DNA from: Clostridia bacterium | Lineage (GTDB): Bacteria; Bacillota_A; Clostridia; Christensenellales; Aristaeellaceae | DNA: 25,530 bases | Assembly (NCBI GenBank): GCA_025997215.1 | Contig: BNUH01000040.1 | Coordinates: 1-25,530, forward strand | Direction: 5' to 3' | Shown here: positions 15,759-23,777 of the stretch, piece by piece | Layout of the letters: every line of letters begins with the position of its first letter | Position numbering within the stretch: position 1 is the first letter of the stretch | Notes under the pieces: model-generated | Told to the model about the DNA's origin: nothing | The model's input: only the letters and a program-made list of their open reading frames with translations | Databases searched by the model: none | Program-made: the position numbers and the translations under genes

Positions 15759-18692
15759 ATGTCTACATACAGCGCCATCCTACTGCAGATGTACCGCCGC
15801 AACAATCGCTCCATACGCAACGATCAAGTCGTGTGCAAACCGCATGATGGCTTGTTCTTCGCGACCGGATATTACGATTCTATGTTATTTAATAAAATAG
15901 AATGTTTATCTGATGCTGTCAGAAGCAACGACGGATTAACCATAAACGTGCTGAACAAGCGGCACACCCTCCATCAAGTGGTAGCACTACTGAAAGGTCA
16001 AGCTATCTCAGAAGACAAATATAACGAAATCATGTTCTGTGATAGCCCGATGAGATGCCTGACATTCCTGGCGATGGACTCCGATGGAGCGCATACTCTC
16101 GCCGACAGCATCAATAAAACCGAGAGCGAAATGAAAACCCTGTTCAACTGGTTAAGCAATCAGTCTTCCATATACCCGCTGGACATCCACGTGTTCGCGA
16201 CCACATCACTGAACAAACTGGCCGTCTTATTCAACGCAATGCCCGCCGACAAAGCGCCTGCGGGCTGTAAAACGTTCACCGACACAACGCTATTGCTGCT
16301 CGCCCATCTATCCGCACACGCTGTAGCCGTCAATATACAATCTAAGGTTTTCATAAAGCAGATACGCGACACATACTCCTGTTTCCTGTTCAATCCACGT
16401 GAAACCAACGGCAAAACCAATATAACGATGCCCGACCCGCTAGCGATTACGGCTGACGTGCGCGTTCACGCCTTGGCCGGGTATCCAGTGAATCCTTTCA
16501 TCAACGCCCTAACAGCTGAAATATCCACGCTTTACCCATCTTGGGACAAATACTTGAACCCTGTGCTATTTCCCGGCACCAACGACTTCAGCGTGCATCT
16601 AAACTCAATCCCATTCGACGTATTTCTTAGACTATACGGCTATAATGGGTTTTTAACGGCGATTGGTGAACTTTACCGTTCTGCCAACAAAAAGGATAAA
16701 ACGGCGCACGCGTATGTGCTGGACTTTTATACCGTAATAAACGGCACTGCGAACAATATAGCCGACGGCATTATCACGCCCAACACTGCCGTTCCCGTTG
16801 AGAGCGAAAACATTCGCCTCTTAGACAAACGCCTTGGAAAAATTCTGGATGAACTTGAATGCCTCATTAATAGGTATCCAAACACATTCCATAAGCAGGC
16901 GTACCATTACATGTATTGCACGCTGGAAGAGATGACGGTGGGATACACGCGCGGTGCAAGCCATCTGTGTGAGTCGTGGATACTCGACATGTATGGAAAC
17001 CTCCTCTGCTGCTTCTTGCAGGAGATTTTCGCCAATTGCGTTATTCGGCTGGCCCAGGACGACCAGCCGCCTACCATTAACGTTTTTCGCAACAATTTCG
17101 ACTTAATGCTGGCAAACATTCACCATGTGCATGCCTATGCTACTAATACATCCAGCTATACGCTTCTTCATTATAGTTTCCTGCCAAGGGTGCTGGTAGG
17201 CTATACCGCGCTGGTCAACTCCATCTCCGCGGATGTATTCGAGAAAGAGCGTGCCGCTGATCAAAGCCAGCTCATTCAATTTCTGTGTTCGACTACATAT
17301 GATAAATATGGATCCACCGAGCAACCCGTCAACGAGATAGAGCGTTGCGTCTATTACTCCAGCGCGCCAGAGCGCAGTTGTTACACCATCACATATCACC
17401 AGGATCAGCTTTATAGATTTACGGAGATGATAGAATCATCATTACATGAGATTGGACATGAGTTCTTTCCTCGCGGCCAATCTCGCAAGTATCGACTGGC
17501 GTGCGCTGAGGAACTGGTACTCAGCCAGTTAATCAACACCATATGCGGCGCATATGTCTCCGAAGATGGCGGCAACACGCTGCTGCCATTATCATTATTA
17601 TTACAACAAAATTTCGGATACTCCTCGAATGACAGCAGTATCGAAGATGGAAACATGCTGCTGCTGGGTTTACAAGCCGCAAAGGAAAGAATTTGGAATT
17701 ATTATCAGAGTTGTGTAACAATTGCTATAGAACGCCTCAGCGGCAGCCTGCTTCTTAGCAAAAGCCAAAGGTGTCTCGCCGACTACGAGGACATATACAA
17801 AGCTCATGACCGCATATTTAGTCCGGATAGACCCTGCACGGACATAACACGCCGTGGTTTGAGCGACGGCCTATACTCACTGTTGACAGATTTCGATAAA
17901 GAGGTTGTGCCAGAAGTCCGCGATTGGTTGTGGCGGTATATATTAAGTTTCAACGATAACGTACCACTGGCCGCGCGCGACGCGCTCGACGATCTGATGG
18001 ATAAACTAAGCGAGAATGCTGCGGCGTTTACCGCCATGGAATTCCAGAACTGCGCTAACGATCAAACCTGCTGTCAGACCAGCTTGTTGATACTCCTCGA
18101 CGTGGCCAGCGATATCTACATGATCGAGGCATTGAATGCGATGGACAATAGTGGACGCATGCAAAATATGGGCGTGGAGGATTACATCGACTTTCTTTTC
18201 AGGGTGGTGCCGGAGCTGATACAAATTAAGCAGTTCGTGGAAAATAACCAAGAAGCAAAGGCGCGGGAACAGTTCATGTATGCGTTTTATGTCTGGCCGC
18301 GCTGCCGCCTGCGTCTGCATGCCGTTCTAAGCGCCGTTTATGCCGATGAGCTTGTGAAAACGTTGAAAAGCTTTCCCAGCAAGATTGGCGATTGGCTGTC
18401 GGAATGGTATAACGCAACGTTTGAAGAGCGTCAGAACTATGATCGCTACCGTATGCTCAACCCATACGAATCCACGTTAAGGTACGCGAAAATCGTCAGA
18501 GACGCCATGCGCAAGCCTGAGACTTCTCCAATTCTCGACGCCAAGGGTAATGTATTCGAGAGTGTGAAACAAGCACAAATATTGTACGGTCTTGCCCGCG
18601 AGTTCGACGAAGCGTCCGACGATCAAAAATCCGTGAAAGAGTACAACTATCTGCGCGCGCTTCTGGAACTGCGTACTGAGTCGCCTTTATAA
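15759..18692 (+). CDS. 977-aa protein with an HEXXH zincin-like motif, family unknown
   Basis: The start is the ATG at 15759, behind AAGGAGTGACTAAC, 13 bases past the previous stop; an upstream ACG/ATG-like extension at 15750 lacks this spacing. It has no signal peptide or clear membrane helix, so it is probably cytosolic. The N-terminal 60 residues have a strand pattern ending in GLFFATGYYDSMLF. Residues 563-567 read HEIGH, followed by Glu at 584 and 585, giving HEXXH-x16/17-E, like gluzincin metallopeptidases. The flanks (SSLHEIGHEFFPRG, then RKYRLACAEELVLSQL) look helical, as expected for a zincin core. The rest is long and mostly alpha-helical and unlike any family I can name. It may be the effector of the cassette. 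The peptidase role is inferred from the motif only. Confidence 0.85.
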   Translation: MSTYSAILLQMYRRNNRSIRNDQVVCKPHDGLFFATGYYDSMLFNKIECLSDAVRSNDGLTINVLNKRHTLHQVVALLKGQAISEDKYNEIMFCDSPMRCLTFLAMDSDGAHTLADSINKTESEMKTLFNWLSNQSSIYPLDIHVFATTSLNKLAVLFNAMPADKAPAGCKTFTDTTLLLLAHLSAHAVAVNIQSKVFIKQIRDTYSCFLFNPRETNGKTNITMPDPLAITADVRVHALAGYPVNPFINALTAEISTLYPSWDKYLNPVLFPGTNDFSVHLNSIPFDVFLRLYGYNGFLTAIGELYRSANKKDKTAHAYVLDFYTVINGTANNIADGIITPNTAVPVESENIRLLDKRLGKILDELECLINRYPNTFHKQAYHYMYCTLEEMTVGYTRGASHLCESWILDMYGNLLCCFLQEIFANCVIRLAQDDQPPTINVFRNNFDLMLANIHHVHAYATNTSSYTLLHYSFLPRVLVGYTALVNSISADVFEKERAADQSQLIQFLCSTTYDKYGSTEQPVNEIERCVYYSSAPERSCYTITYHQDQLYRFTEMIESSLHEIGHEFFPRGQSRKYRLACAEELVLSQLINTICGAYVSEDGGNTLLPLSLLLQQNFGYSSNDSSIEDGNMLLLGLQAAKERIWNYYQSCVTIAIERLSGSLLLSKSQRCLADYEDIYKAHDRIFSPDRPCTDITRRGLSDGLYSLLTDFDKEVVPEVRDWLWRYILSFNDNVPLAARDALDDLMDKLSENAAAFTAMEFQNCANDQTCCQTSLLILLDVASDIYMIEALNAMDNSGRMQNMGVEDYIDFLFRVVPELIQIKQFVENNQEAKAREQFMYAFYVWPRCRLRLHAVLSAVYADELVKTLKSFPSKIGDWLSEWYNATFEERQNYDRYRMLNPYESTLRYAKIVRDAMRKPETSPILDAKGNVFESVKQAQILYGLAREFDEASDDQKSVKEYNYLRALLELRTESPL

Positions 18693-18715
18693 TGCTGACG
18701 AATTGGCAAAGCAAA

Positions 18716-18746
18716 GCGCCTCCGCGGTACAAGCCCGCAGAGGCGC
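18716..18746. terminator. hairpin between the convergent cassette and Cys-rich gene
   Basis: The stem GCGCCTC/GAGGCGC (18716-18722/18740-18746) extends inward with GCGG/CCGC after one mismatch. It lies between the convergent ends at 18692 and 18799. Neither side has a long T run, so termination strength is uncertain. Confidence 0.45.
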
Positions 18747-18798
18747 CACTCACCTTGACGATAATGAAGGTTACCCAGCAGTTACCTTAATGCTGCGT

Positions 18799-19221
18799 TT
18801 AGCACGCACACGTCGACGGCGGGAACCACGGCTCCGGCGGCCGGCTCGAACCGCATGGCGGCGTCGTGCATCCGCTTGAAGCACAGCCGCATCCGGCGGA
18901 CGGCGCGTAACCGACTGGCCCGTTGCTGCCCGGCGCATTCCAACCATAACCCGCGCCCCATGACGGCAGCCCTGGGGTATAGCCGAACCCAGGGTAGGGC
19001 GGATAGCCATGGCCGCATCCCGCTGGATCACAGCCGCAGGGTTTACCGCAGTGCAGCGGATTGTGACAGCCGTGACCGGCGGCGGCGATGATCGCCAGCG
19101 CCTGCATGGTCCAGTTATTCAGCGCGACCTGATAACTGTACAGGTTGCCATCATGCGGATACCACGGCATAAAGGAACCCAGCACCGTACCGTCAAAGTG
19201 ACAACCGTCGTTTAACGGCAT
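18799..19221 (-). CDS. Cys/Gly/Pro-rich small protein, spore-coat-like
   Basis: 140 residues from the ATG at 19221, behind GGAGGAAGTGAT; a longer frame to 19248 would place this ribosome binding site inside the coding part. The first 50 residues are ordinary (MPLNDGCHFDGTVLGSFMPW), with a helix NNWTMQALAIIAAAG. The rest is low-complexity: CGKPCGCDPAGCGHG, then Tyr/Pro/Gly runs such as YPPYPGFGYTPG, and a Cys-rich end. There is no signal peptide. The composition resembles cross-linked or disulphide-rich spore coat and exosporium proteins, and a sigma-K-like promoter lies upstream. Function is inferred from composition and that promoter. Confidence 0.7.
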   Translation of the reverse strand: MPLNDGCHFDGTVLGSFMPWYPHDGNLYSYQVALNNWTMQALAIIAAAGHGCHNPLHCGKPCGCDPAGCGHGYPPYPGFGYTPGLPSWGAGYGWNAPGSNGPVGYAPSAGCGCASSGCTTPPCGSSRPPEPWFPPSTCAC

Positions 19222-19308
19222 ATCACTTCCTCCTTCAAGCCCTTGCAAGACTCAACCGCGGTGAAGCGGCGGCGCCGCGCGGCAAGGCGCGACATTCAAG
19301 GCCTGCTA

Positions 19309-19336
19309 CAGGTTATGCGCGCGTTTGTACTTTGTG
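19309..19336 (-). promoter_or_regulatory. sigma-K-like promoter of the Cys-rich gene
   Basis: On the minus strand, CACA (19336-19333), a 15-nt spacer and CATAACCTG (19317-19309). The sigma-K pattern is mACm-N15/16-CATAnnnTA; only the last base differs. These motifs are short, so chance matches are possible. Confidence 0.35.
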
Positions 19337-19342
19337 CGAGGC

Positions 19343-19371
19343 TTGCTTGGTCCCGTGTTGTTTGTTATAAT
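19343..19371 (+). promoter_or_regulatory. sigma-A promoter of the acetyltransferase gene
   Basis: TTGCTT (19343-19348), a 17-nt spacer and a perfect TATAAT (19366-19371), ending 29 bases ahead of the ATG. It probably also serves the two Uma2 genes. Confidence 0.7.
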
Positions 19372-19400
19372 AATTTGAAAAGACTTCCGGGAGGTTAAAC

Positions 19401-19967
19401 ATGTCTGATAATAATGCTAAGACCTACACAATCAGGGATGCCTGCCCCGGCGACGCCGCAGGAATCCTGGCCATATACGCGCCGCATGTTCTGAACGACG
19501 CCATCACATTCGAGTTTGAAATCCCCTCTGTCGAGGACATGGCCGGACGCATCCTCGCCACCCAGGCCGAATTCCCATACTTCGTGGCGGAGGATGAAAC
19601 GGGCATACTCGGCTACGCCTATGCCGGACGCGTCCGCAGCCGCGCCGCGTACCAGTGGTCGGCGGAATTATCCATCTATGTCCGCGAGGATGTGCAGGGC
19701 CGGGGCATCGGCCGCACTCTGGTTGAACGCATCGTTGAAGCGCTAACTGCCATGGGCGTTAAAACATTATACGCCGTGATCACCCATCCCAACGTGCCCA
19801 GCGAGGCGTTCCATAACCGCCTGGGGTTTGAACGGCTATACGCGTTTGAGCATATGGGCTGGAAGCTGGGCCAATGGTGGGGCGTGCTGTGGATGAGCAT
19901 GACGCTGGGGGAATTCGTCGATCGTCCAAGTGAAATAGTGGCGTATCCATTGATAAAGATAGAATAA
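19401..19967 (+). CDS. GNAT N-acetyltransferase, phosphinothricin/methionine-sulfoximine type
   Basis: 188 residues, the family length. It starts with IRDACPGDAAGILAIYAPHV and the segment AITFEFEIPSVEDMAGRI, both characteristic of Pat/Bar/MddA-like acetyltransferases. The acetyl-CoA loop QGRGIG is at 99-104. The conserved late segment is NVPSEAFHNRLGFE, then GWKLGQWWGVLWM. Such enzymes acetylate the amino group of glutamate analogues (phosphinothricin, methionine sulfoximine) or other amino acids. CGGGAGGTTAAAC precedes the ATG. The Uma2 genes follow 61 bases later on the same strand. The exact substrate cannot be read from the sequence. Confidence 0.92.
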   Translation: MSDNNAKTYTIRDACPGDAAGILAIYAPHVLNDAITFEFEIPSVEDMAGRILATQAEFPYFVAEDETGILGYAYAGRVRSRAAYQWSAELSIYVREDVQGRGIGRTLVERIVEALTAMGVKTLYAVITHPNVPSEAFHNRLGFERLYAFEHMGWKLGQWWGVLWMSMTLGEFVDRPSEIVAYPLIKIE

Positions 19968-20028
19968 TTATCATCTTCTCGACAAAAAATACACAAAACA
20001 AAATCGCTATCACTCAAGGAGGCCCGCA

Positions 20029-20583
20029 ATGGAAAAACGTAAACCTTCAGCCATCTCCTCAATAGAGGAAGAATACGAAAACCTGCCCGACAGTATCCGC
20101 GCCGAGCTGATTGGCCAGCGGATTGTTATGCTCGACTTCGCAACCATTTCACACAATAATACTGCCGGTGAGATATACTCCAAGCTAAAGGGGTATTTGA
20201 ATGGCAAAAAGTGCCGCGCATTATTCGACGTCCCAATCCAGCTGGATTCCGATAAGCCCGACACCCTTCGCCCGGACGTAGCCGTGGTTTGCGACCCGTC
20301 GAAGGTCCGCGATCGCAGGATCGTAGGCGTACCGGACATGATCGTCGAGGTGCTTTCGCCATCCAATGCCGGGCATGATCGCAAGTTCAAGCGGCGCGTA
20401 TATGAAAAGGCGGGCGTCGCCGAGTACTGGATTGTCGACACCAAATCCCGCCGCATAGACGTCCTTCTACTAAAAGACGGCGTGTATGTCCCTACGACAT
20501 ACACGCGCGCCCAGTCGATTAAGGTCAGCATATTGGACGATTGCGTTATCGATCTCACCTACGCGTTCGAGGAAGAGGCATGA
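20029..20583 (+). CDS. Uma2-family (DUF820) PD-(D/E)XK nuclease-like protein, copy 1
   Basis: 184 residues; AAGGAGGCCCGCA precedes the ATG. Uma2 signature elements are all present. D83 is in LRPDVAVV and E107 in MIVEVLSPSNAGHD. A basic stretch RKFKRRVYEKAGVAEYWIVD runs into the last strand. The fold is that of PD-(D/E)XK endonucleases, and D83 and E107 are the expected metal ligands. Family members are common in multicopy sets in cyanobacteria and some Firmicutes, and their biological role is not settled. It is followed directly by a near-identical copy: its TGA ends one base before the next ATG. Confidence 0.9.
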   Translation: MEKRKPSAISSIEEEYENLPDSIRAELIGQRIVMLDFATISHNNTAGEIYSKLKGYLNGKKCRALFDVPIQLDSDKPDTLRPDVAVVCDPSKVRDRRIVGVPDMIVEVLSPSNAGHDRKFKRRVYEKAGVAEYWIVDTKSRRIDVLLLKDGVYVPTTYTRAQSIKVSILDDCVIDLTYAFEEEA

Positions 20584-20584
20584 T

Positions 20585-21139
20585 ATGGAAAAGCGTAAAC
20601 CTTCAGCCATCTCCTCAATAGAGGAAGAATACGAAAACCTGCCCGACAGTATCCGCGCCGAGCTGATTGGCCAGCGGATTGTTATGCTCGACTTCGCAAC
20701 CATTTCACACAATAATACAGCCGGTGAGATATACTCCAAGCTAAAGGGGTATTTGAATGGCAAAAAGTGCCGCGCATTATTCGACGTCCCAATCCAGCTG
20801 GATTCCGATAAGCCCGACACCCTTCGCCCGGACATAGCTGTGGTCTGCGATCCGTCGAAGATCCACGATCGCAGGATTGTTGGCGTACCGGACATGATCG
20901 TCGAGGTACTCTCGCCGTCCAATGCCGGGCATGATCGCAAGTTCAAGCGGCGCGTATATGAAAAGGCTGGTGTCGCCGAGTACTGGATTGTCGACACCAA
21001 ATCCCGCCGCATAGACGTCCTTCTATTGAAAGACGGCGCGTATGTCCCAACGACATACACGCGCGCCCAGTCGATTAAGGTCAGCACATTAGACGATTGC
21101 GTTATCGATCTCACCTACGCGTTCGAAGCGGAGGCCTGA
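20585..21139 (+). CDS. Uma2-family (DUF820) PD-(D/E)XK nuclease-like protein, copy 2
   Basis: 184 residues, same length as copy 1, starting one base after its stop (TGATATG). The ribosome binding site is only the GAAGAGGCA inside the end of copy 1, so translation is probably coupled. A frame open from 20486 is an artefact of copy 1's sequence in another register. It keeps D83, E107 and the basic helix of copy 1. The differences from copy 1 are V84I, V93I, R94H, V152A, I168T and E182A, all away from the presumed active site. Its last 25 bases overlap the end of the convergent kinase gene. Confidence 0.9.
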   Translation: MEKRKPSAISSIEEEYENLPDSIRAELIGQRIVMLDFATISHNNTAGEIYSKLKGYLNGKKCRALFDVPIQLDSDKPDTLRPDIAVVCDPSKIHDRRIVGVPDMIVEVLSPSNAGHDRKFKRRVYEKAGVAEYWIVDTKSRRIDVLLLKDGAYVPTTYTRAQSIKVSTLDDCVIDLTYAFEAEA

Positions 21140-22395
21140 TCGCCAACATACCCGGCCGCGCACCCATTCGCCGGATGGCAGTAGAATACCTCAAACTTAC
21201 CCGCCAGTTCCGGGAACGCGCCGAGATAATCCGCCGTCACCCGTTCGCGGATTGAATCGCGGTAACGTGGATCGGTCAGCGCCATACAGCATCCCTTGAA
21301 TCCCGCACCGCTGAACCTGCCGCCATACACCCCCGGCGTAACGCACAGCGTCTCATAGATGCGGTTGAGGAATTCTGATCCCGTCTCCATATTCTGCACG
21401 GTGCTTCGGCCGGACTGGAACACCAGCTCGCCAAAGCGCAAAAGATTCCCATCGCGCCAGGCCTCGACGCCCTCACGGATGCGCTCCTGCTCTGAGAAGT
21501 AATGCGCAGCGCGCCGCCGCCACGGTCCGGGCAGCCAGTCGCGGTATAATTCGTAGGCTTCCACGGGAATATCGCGCAGCCGCGCCTCGGCAAAGGATGC
21601 CAGCGGCTTCCCTCGGTACGCGGCCATAGCCAGCGCCGCAGCCTTCATATCCTCAACGCGGGAGTTGTAGACCGTGCCCGCCAGATTGCGCTGCAACCCA
21701 CTGAAAAATATAGCTATATCAAACGGCGGCATGTCGGGGCTGGTGGGGATCCACTCCCGTGCGCCGTCCATGGTATCCAGATGAAATAACGCGTCGCTGC
21801 GGCAGAGCAACTCGCACGCCGGATCCAGCGCGCCAATTCTCACGCCAATATAATCGGTCTCGGCGTGTATGGCTGTGTCGATCAACTCACCCGGATCAAG
21901 TTCGACGGCATTCGCGCGGCAAAGCGCAATAATTAGCGACAGGTTGACGGCGGCGGACGAGGACAGCCCGCCGATAGGCAGTTCGCCTAAGAGATGCGCG
22001 CGCACGCCGACTTTAAGCCGTAGTGTTTTAGAAGAATCCTCATCCTCGCTTGAAATCTGGATCAGCTTGGCAGCCAGCGCCGACACTGCACCGCGCAATG
22101 GATCGGCCCAGTCGCCCGACTTAGCCGGGATATGAGCTATATTGAATCGCACCGCGCCCTCAAAGTTGTGGCTGGTCAATTCGATACTGCCGTCCATCGT
22201 CGGCGCATACCACAGGTATACTCCCTTATCCAACGCCATTCCGGTAACACAGCCGTATTGGTGGTCGCAGTGCGCACCCAGCGGGCAGACGCGATATGGG
22301 CAAAAGACCTGATCCTCAGCCCAAGCGGGACGGTATGCCGTCGATGCCAAACCTGCCGTCGCTGCGGATATCTCGTTGGTGATCAGTAGCGCCAT
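21115..22395 (-). CDS. GHMP-family sugar kinase, galactokinase/galacturonokinase-like
   Basis: 426 residues from the ATG at 22395, 8 bases after GGGGAGG; a TTG at 22413 would swallow that ribosome binding site. The three GHMP motifs are present: the substrate motif at 33-48, PYRVCPLGAHCDHQYG; the ATP loop ELPIGGLSSSAA at about 138-149; and the C-terminal GGRFSGAGFKGCC. Galactokinase normally has PGRVNLIGEHTDYN. The PYR.CPLGAH.DHQ.G version is what I recall for plant galacturonokinase. The catalytic Asp is probably D191 in RIGALDPA, where galactokinases have DQ. It therefore likely phosphorylates C1 of a galactose-like sugar, perhaps a uronic acid. The M20 gene lies 77 bases upstream on the same strand. 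Confidence 0.85.
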   Translation of the reverse strand: MALLITNEISAATAGLASTAYRPAWAEDQVFCPYRVCPLGAHCDHQYGCVTGMALDKGVYLWYAPTMDGSIELTSHNFEGAVRFNIAHIPAKSGDWADPLRGAVSALAAKLIQISSEDEDSSKTLRLKVGVRAHLLGELPIGGLSSSAAVNLSLIIALCRANAVELDPGELIDTAIHAETDYIGVRIGALDPACELLCRSDALFHLDTMDGAREWIPTSPDMPPFDIAIFFSGLQRNLAGTVYNSRVEDMKAAALAMAAYRGKPLASFAEARLRDIPVEAYELYRDWLPGPWRRRAAHYFSEQERIREGVEAWRDGNLLRFGELVFQSGRSTVQNMETGSEFLNRIYETLCVTPGVYGGRFSGAGFKGCCMALTDPRYRDSIRERVTADYLGAFPELAGKFEVFYCHPANGCAAGYVGDQASASNA

Positions 22396-22472
22396 GTAAG
22401 AATCCTCCCCCAATGCTATTCCCTAAAGCGTATGCCGGGGGAAGATTCAATGTGTACAATGTGCCGGAACTG

Positions 22473-23654
22473 TTAATTATGTAAAATATAACGACAAAAG
22501 AATTCGACACCCAGCCGCAGCGCACTCTCATCGATGTCGAATGCTGCGTTATGGTGCACGGCGTCGATGCCTTTTGCAGAATTACCGCAGCCAAGGAACG
22601 CGTAAACGCCGGGGTATGCCGTTAGAAAGTCGCTCATATTGTCGGAAGCGCACAAAGGTTCTGCGGAATTCGACAGCGTCAACCCATCAACCTGTCCGGC
22701 AGCGGCACGTGCACGCGATACGCAATCATGCGCGTTGACGACCGGAGCAAGCCGTGACACATCCCGTATATTATATGAAACGCCCCATTCATCTGAAACA
22801 GTACGCGTGAGGCGTTCAATGCCTTCGGTGAATAGCCGCTGGTGTTCCGGTTTGAAGAACCGCACGCCGCCCTCCAATACCGCCGTATCCGGGAATATAT
22901 TCCAGCGCGTGCCGGATTCAACCTTACAAACATGCACCACGGCTGAATCCAGCGGACTGACGAGGCGCGTCGGCAGCGCGGAGAGTTTGAGCGCCAGATC
23001 ACACAGCGGCTTGATCGGATCGATCGACAGGTCCGGCCGCGAACCGTGACCACCGCGTCCCGTCAGCGTTATCTCGAATGCGTACAGCCCGGACATGGCT
23101 GGCCCATCCAAAATCTGGATCTGGCTGACGGGGATGGGCGACCAGATGTGTACTCCGACAGCCTGGCCAATTTCGCGGCCTGATTCTCGCAGCGCCGCCA
23201 GCAGTTCAGCCGTGCCGCCGGACAGCTCCTCGGCGGACTGGAAGCAGAATATCACGCTGCCGCAAATATCCTCCCGGCGTTCGGCGAGTATGGCGGCCGC
23301 GCCTAACGCCATGGCGATATGCGCGTCATGCCCGCAGGCGTGCATCACCCCATCGCATTGGGATTTATAAGGTTTACCGGACGCCTCCTGGATAGGCAGC
23401 GCATCCATGTCGGCGCGGATTATAATGGAAGGCCCCGGTCGCGCTCCGTCCAGCACAGCGTAAAAACTCTCGGAGCCAGGCACTCGAACGCTGTCGATAC
23501 CCAAACCCGCCAGCGCCTCTCGAATGGCTGCGCCAGTGTTGGCTTCCTTGTAAGATAATTCCGGATGCGCGTGAAAATATCGCCGCCATTCGACAAGCTG
23601 GGGTTCAAGCGCGGCGACGGTTTGTGTCAACGTACTATCATCAACGCTGTTCAT
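22473..23654 (-). CDS. M20-family amidohydrolase (N-acyl amino acid/hippurate hydrolase type)
   Basis: 393 residues. Motifs of the M20D subfamily are in order: FHAHPELSYKE (28-37); RADMDALPIQE (80-90); MHACGHDAHIAMALG, with C107 and H109 as metal ligands; the catalytic glutamate pair E142-E143 in FQSAEEL; H169 in GVHIWSP; and HHNAAFDIDE near the end. The dimerisation lid with TGRGGHGSRPDLSIDPI lies between. These enzymes deacylate N-acyl amino acids, hippurate or related amides in the cytosol. GGGAGGAGTCTGCTC precedes the ATG. Its own sigma-A promoter is at 23685-23712. The kinase follows on the same strand and may be co-transcribed, though no common pathway is evident. Confidence 0.93.
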   Translation of the reverse strand: MNSVDDSTLTQTVAALEPQLVEWRRYFHAHPELSYKEANTGAAIREALAGLGIDSVRVPGSESFYAVLDGARPGPSIIIRADMDALPIQEASGKPYKSQCDGVMHACGHDAHIAMALGAAAILAERREDICGSVIFCFQSAEELSGGTAELLAALRESGREIGQAVGVHIWSPIPVSQIQILDGPAMSGLYAFEITLTGRGGHGSRPDLSIDPIKPLCDLALKLSALPTRLVSPLDSAVVHVCKVESGTRWNIFPDTAVLEGGVRFFKPEHQRLFTEGIERLTRTVSDEWGVSYNIRDVSRLAPVVNAHDCVSRARAAAGQVDGLTLSNSAEPLCASDNMSDFLTAYPGVYAFLGCGNSAKGIDAVHHNAAFDIDESALRLGVEFFCRYILHN

Positions 23655-23684
23655 GAGCAGACTCCTCCCAAAGGTATTCCACTC

Positions 23685-23712
23685 ATTATAACCTATGGCA
23701 ACATAAATGCAA
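23685..23712 (-). promoter_or_regulatory. sigma-A promoter of the M20 hydrolase gene
   Basis: On the minus strand, TTGCAT (23712-23707), a 16-nt spacer and a perfect TATAAT (23690-23685), 31 bases ahead of the ATG. Confidence 0.65.
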
Positions 23713-23721
23713 CGTCGTTCA

Positions 23722-23752
23722 AAGCGCCCCCGCCAAACGGCGGAAGGCGCTT
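23722..23752 (-). terminator. hairpin after spoIVA
   Basis: Outer stem AAGCGCC/GGCGCTT (23722-23728/23746-23752) with an inner CCGCC/GGCGG part, 26 bases past the spoIVA stop. The T run after it on the minus strand is weak (TGAACG). Confidence 0.45.
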
Positions 23753-23777
23753 ATCAATTCTCGTTAACCCAAACCCC

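Larger units (their letters stand above)
20029..21139 (+). repeat. tandem duplication of a 555/556-bp gene unit
   Basis: Units 20029-20584 and 20585-21139 are full-length copies of the same gene in direct orientation. I count about 25 base differences (about 95% identity), of which six change amino acids and none is an insertion or deletion. Only two differences fall in the first 250 bases. Confidence 0.95.

Noticed and set aside
20029..21139. Tandem Uma2 copies as an assembly artefact
   Set aside because: About 25 base differences without indels, six of them changing amino acids, are too many for a duplicated read or contig error.
22396..22440. CATACGCT at 22434-22427 as a sigma-E promoter of the kinase
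   Set aside because: The -10 fits with one mismatch, but the best -35 (ACACATT) has only 5 of 7 positions and the gene has no sporulation role.
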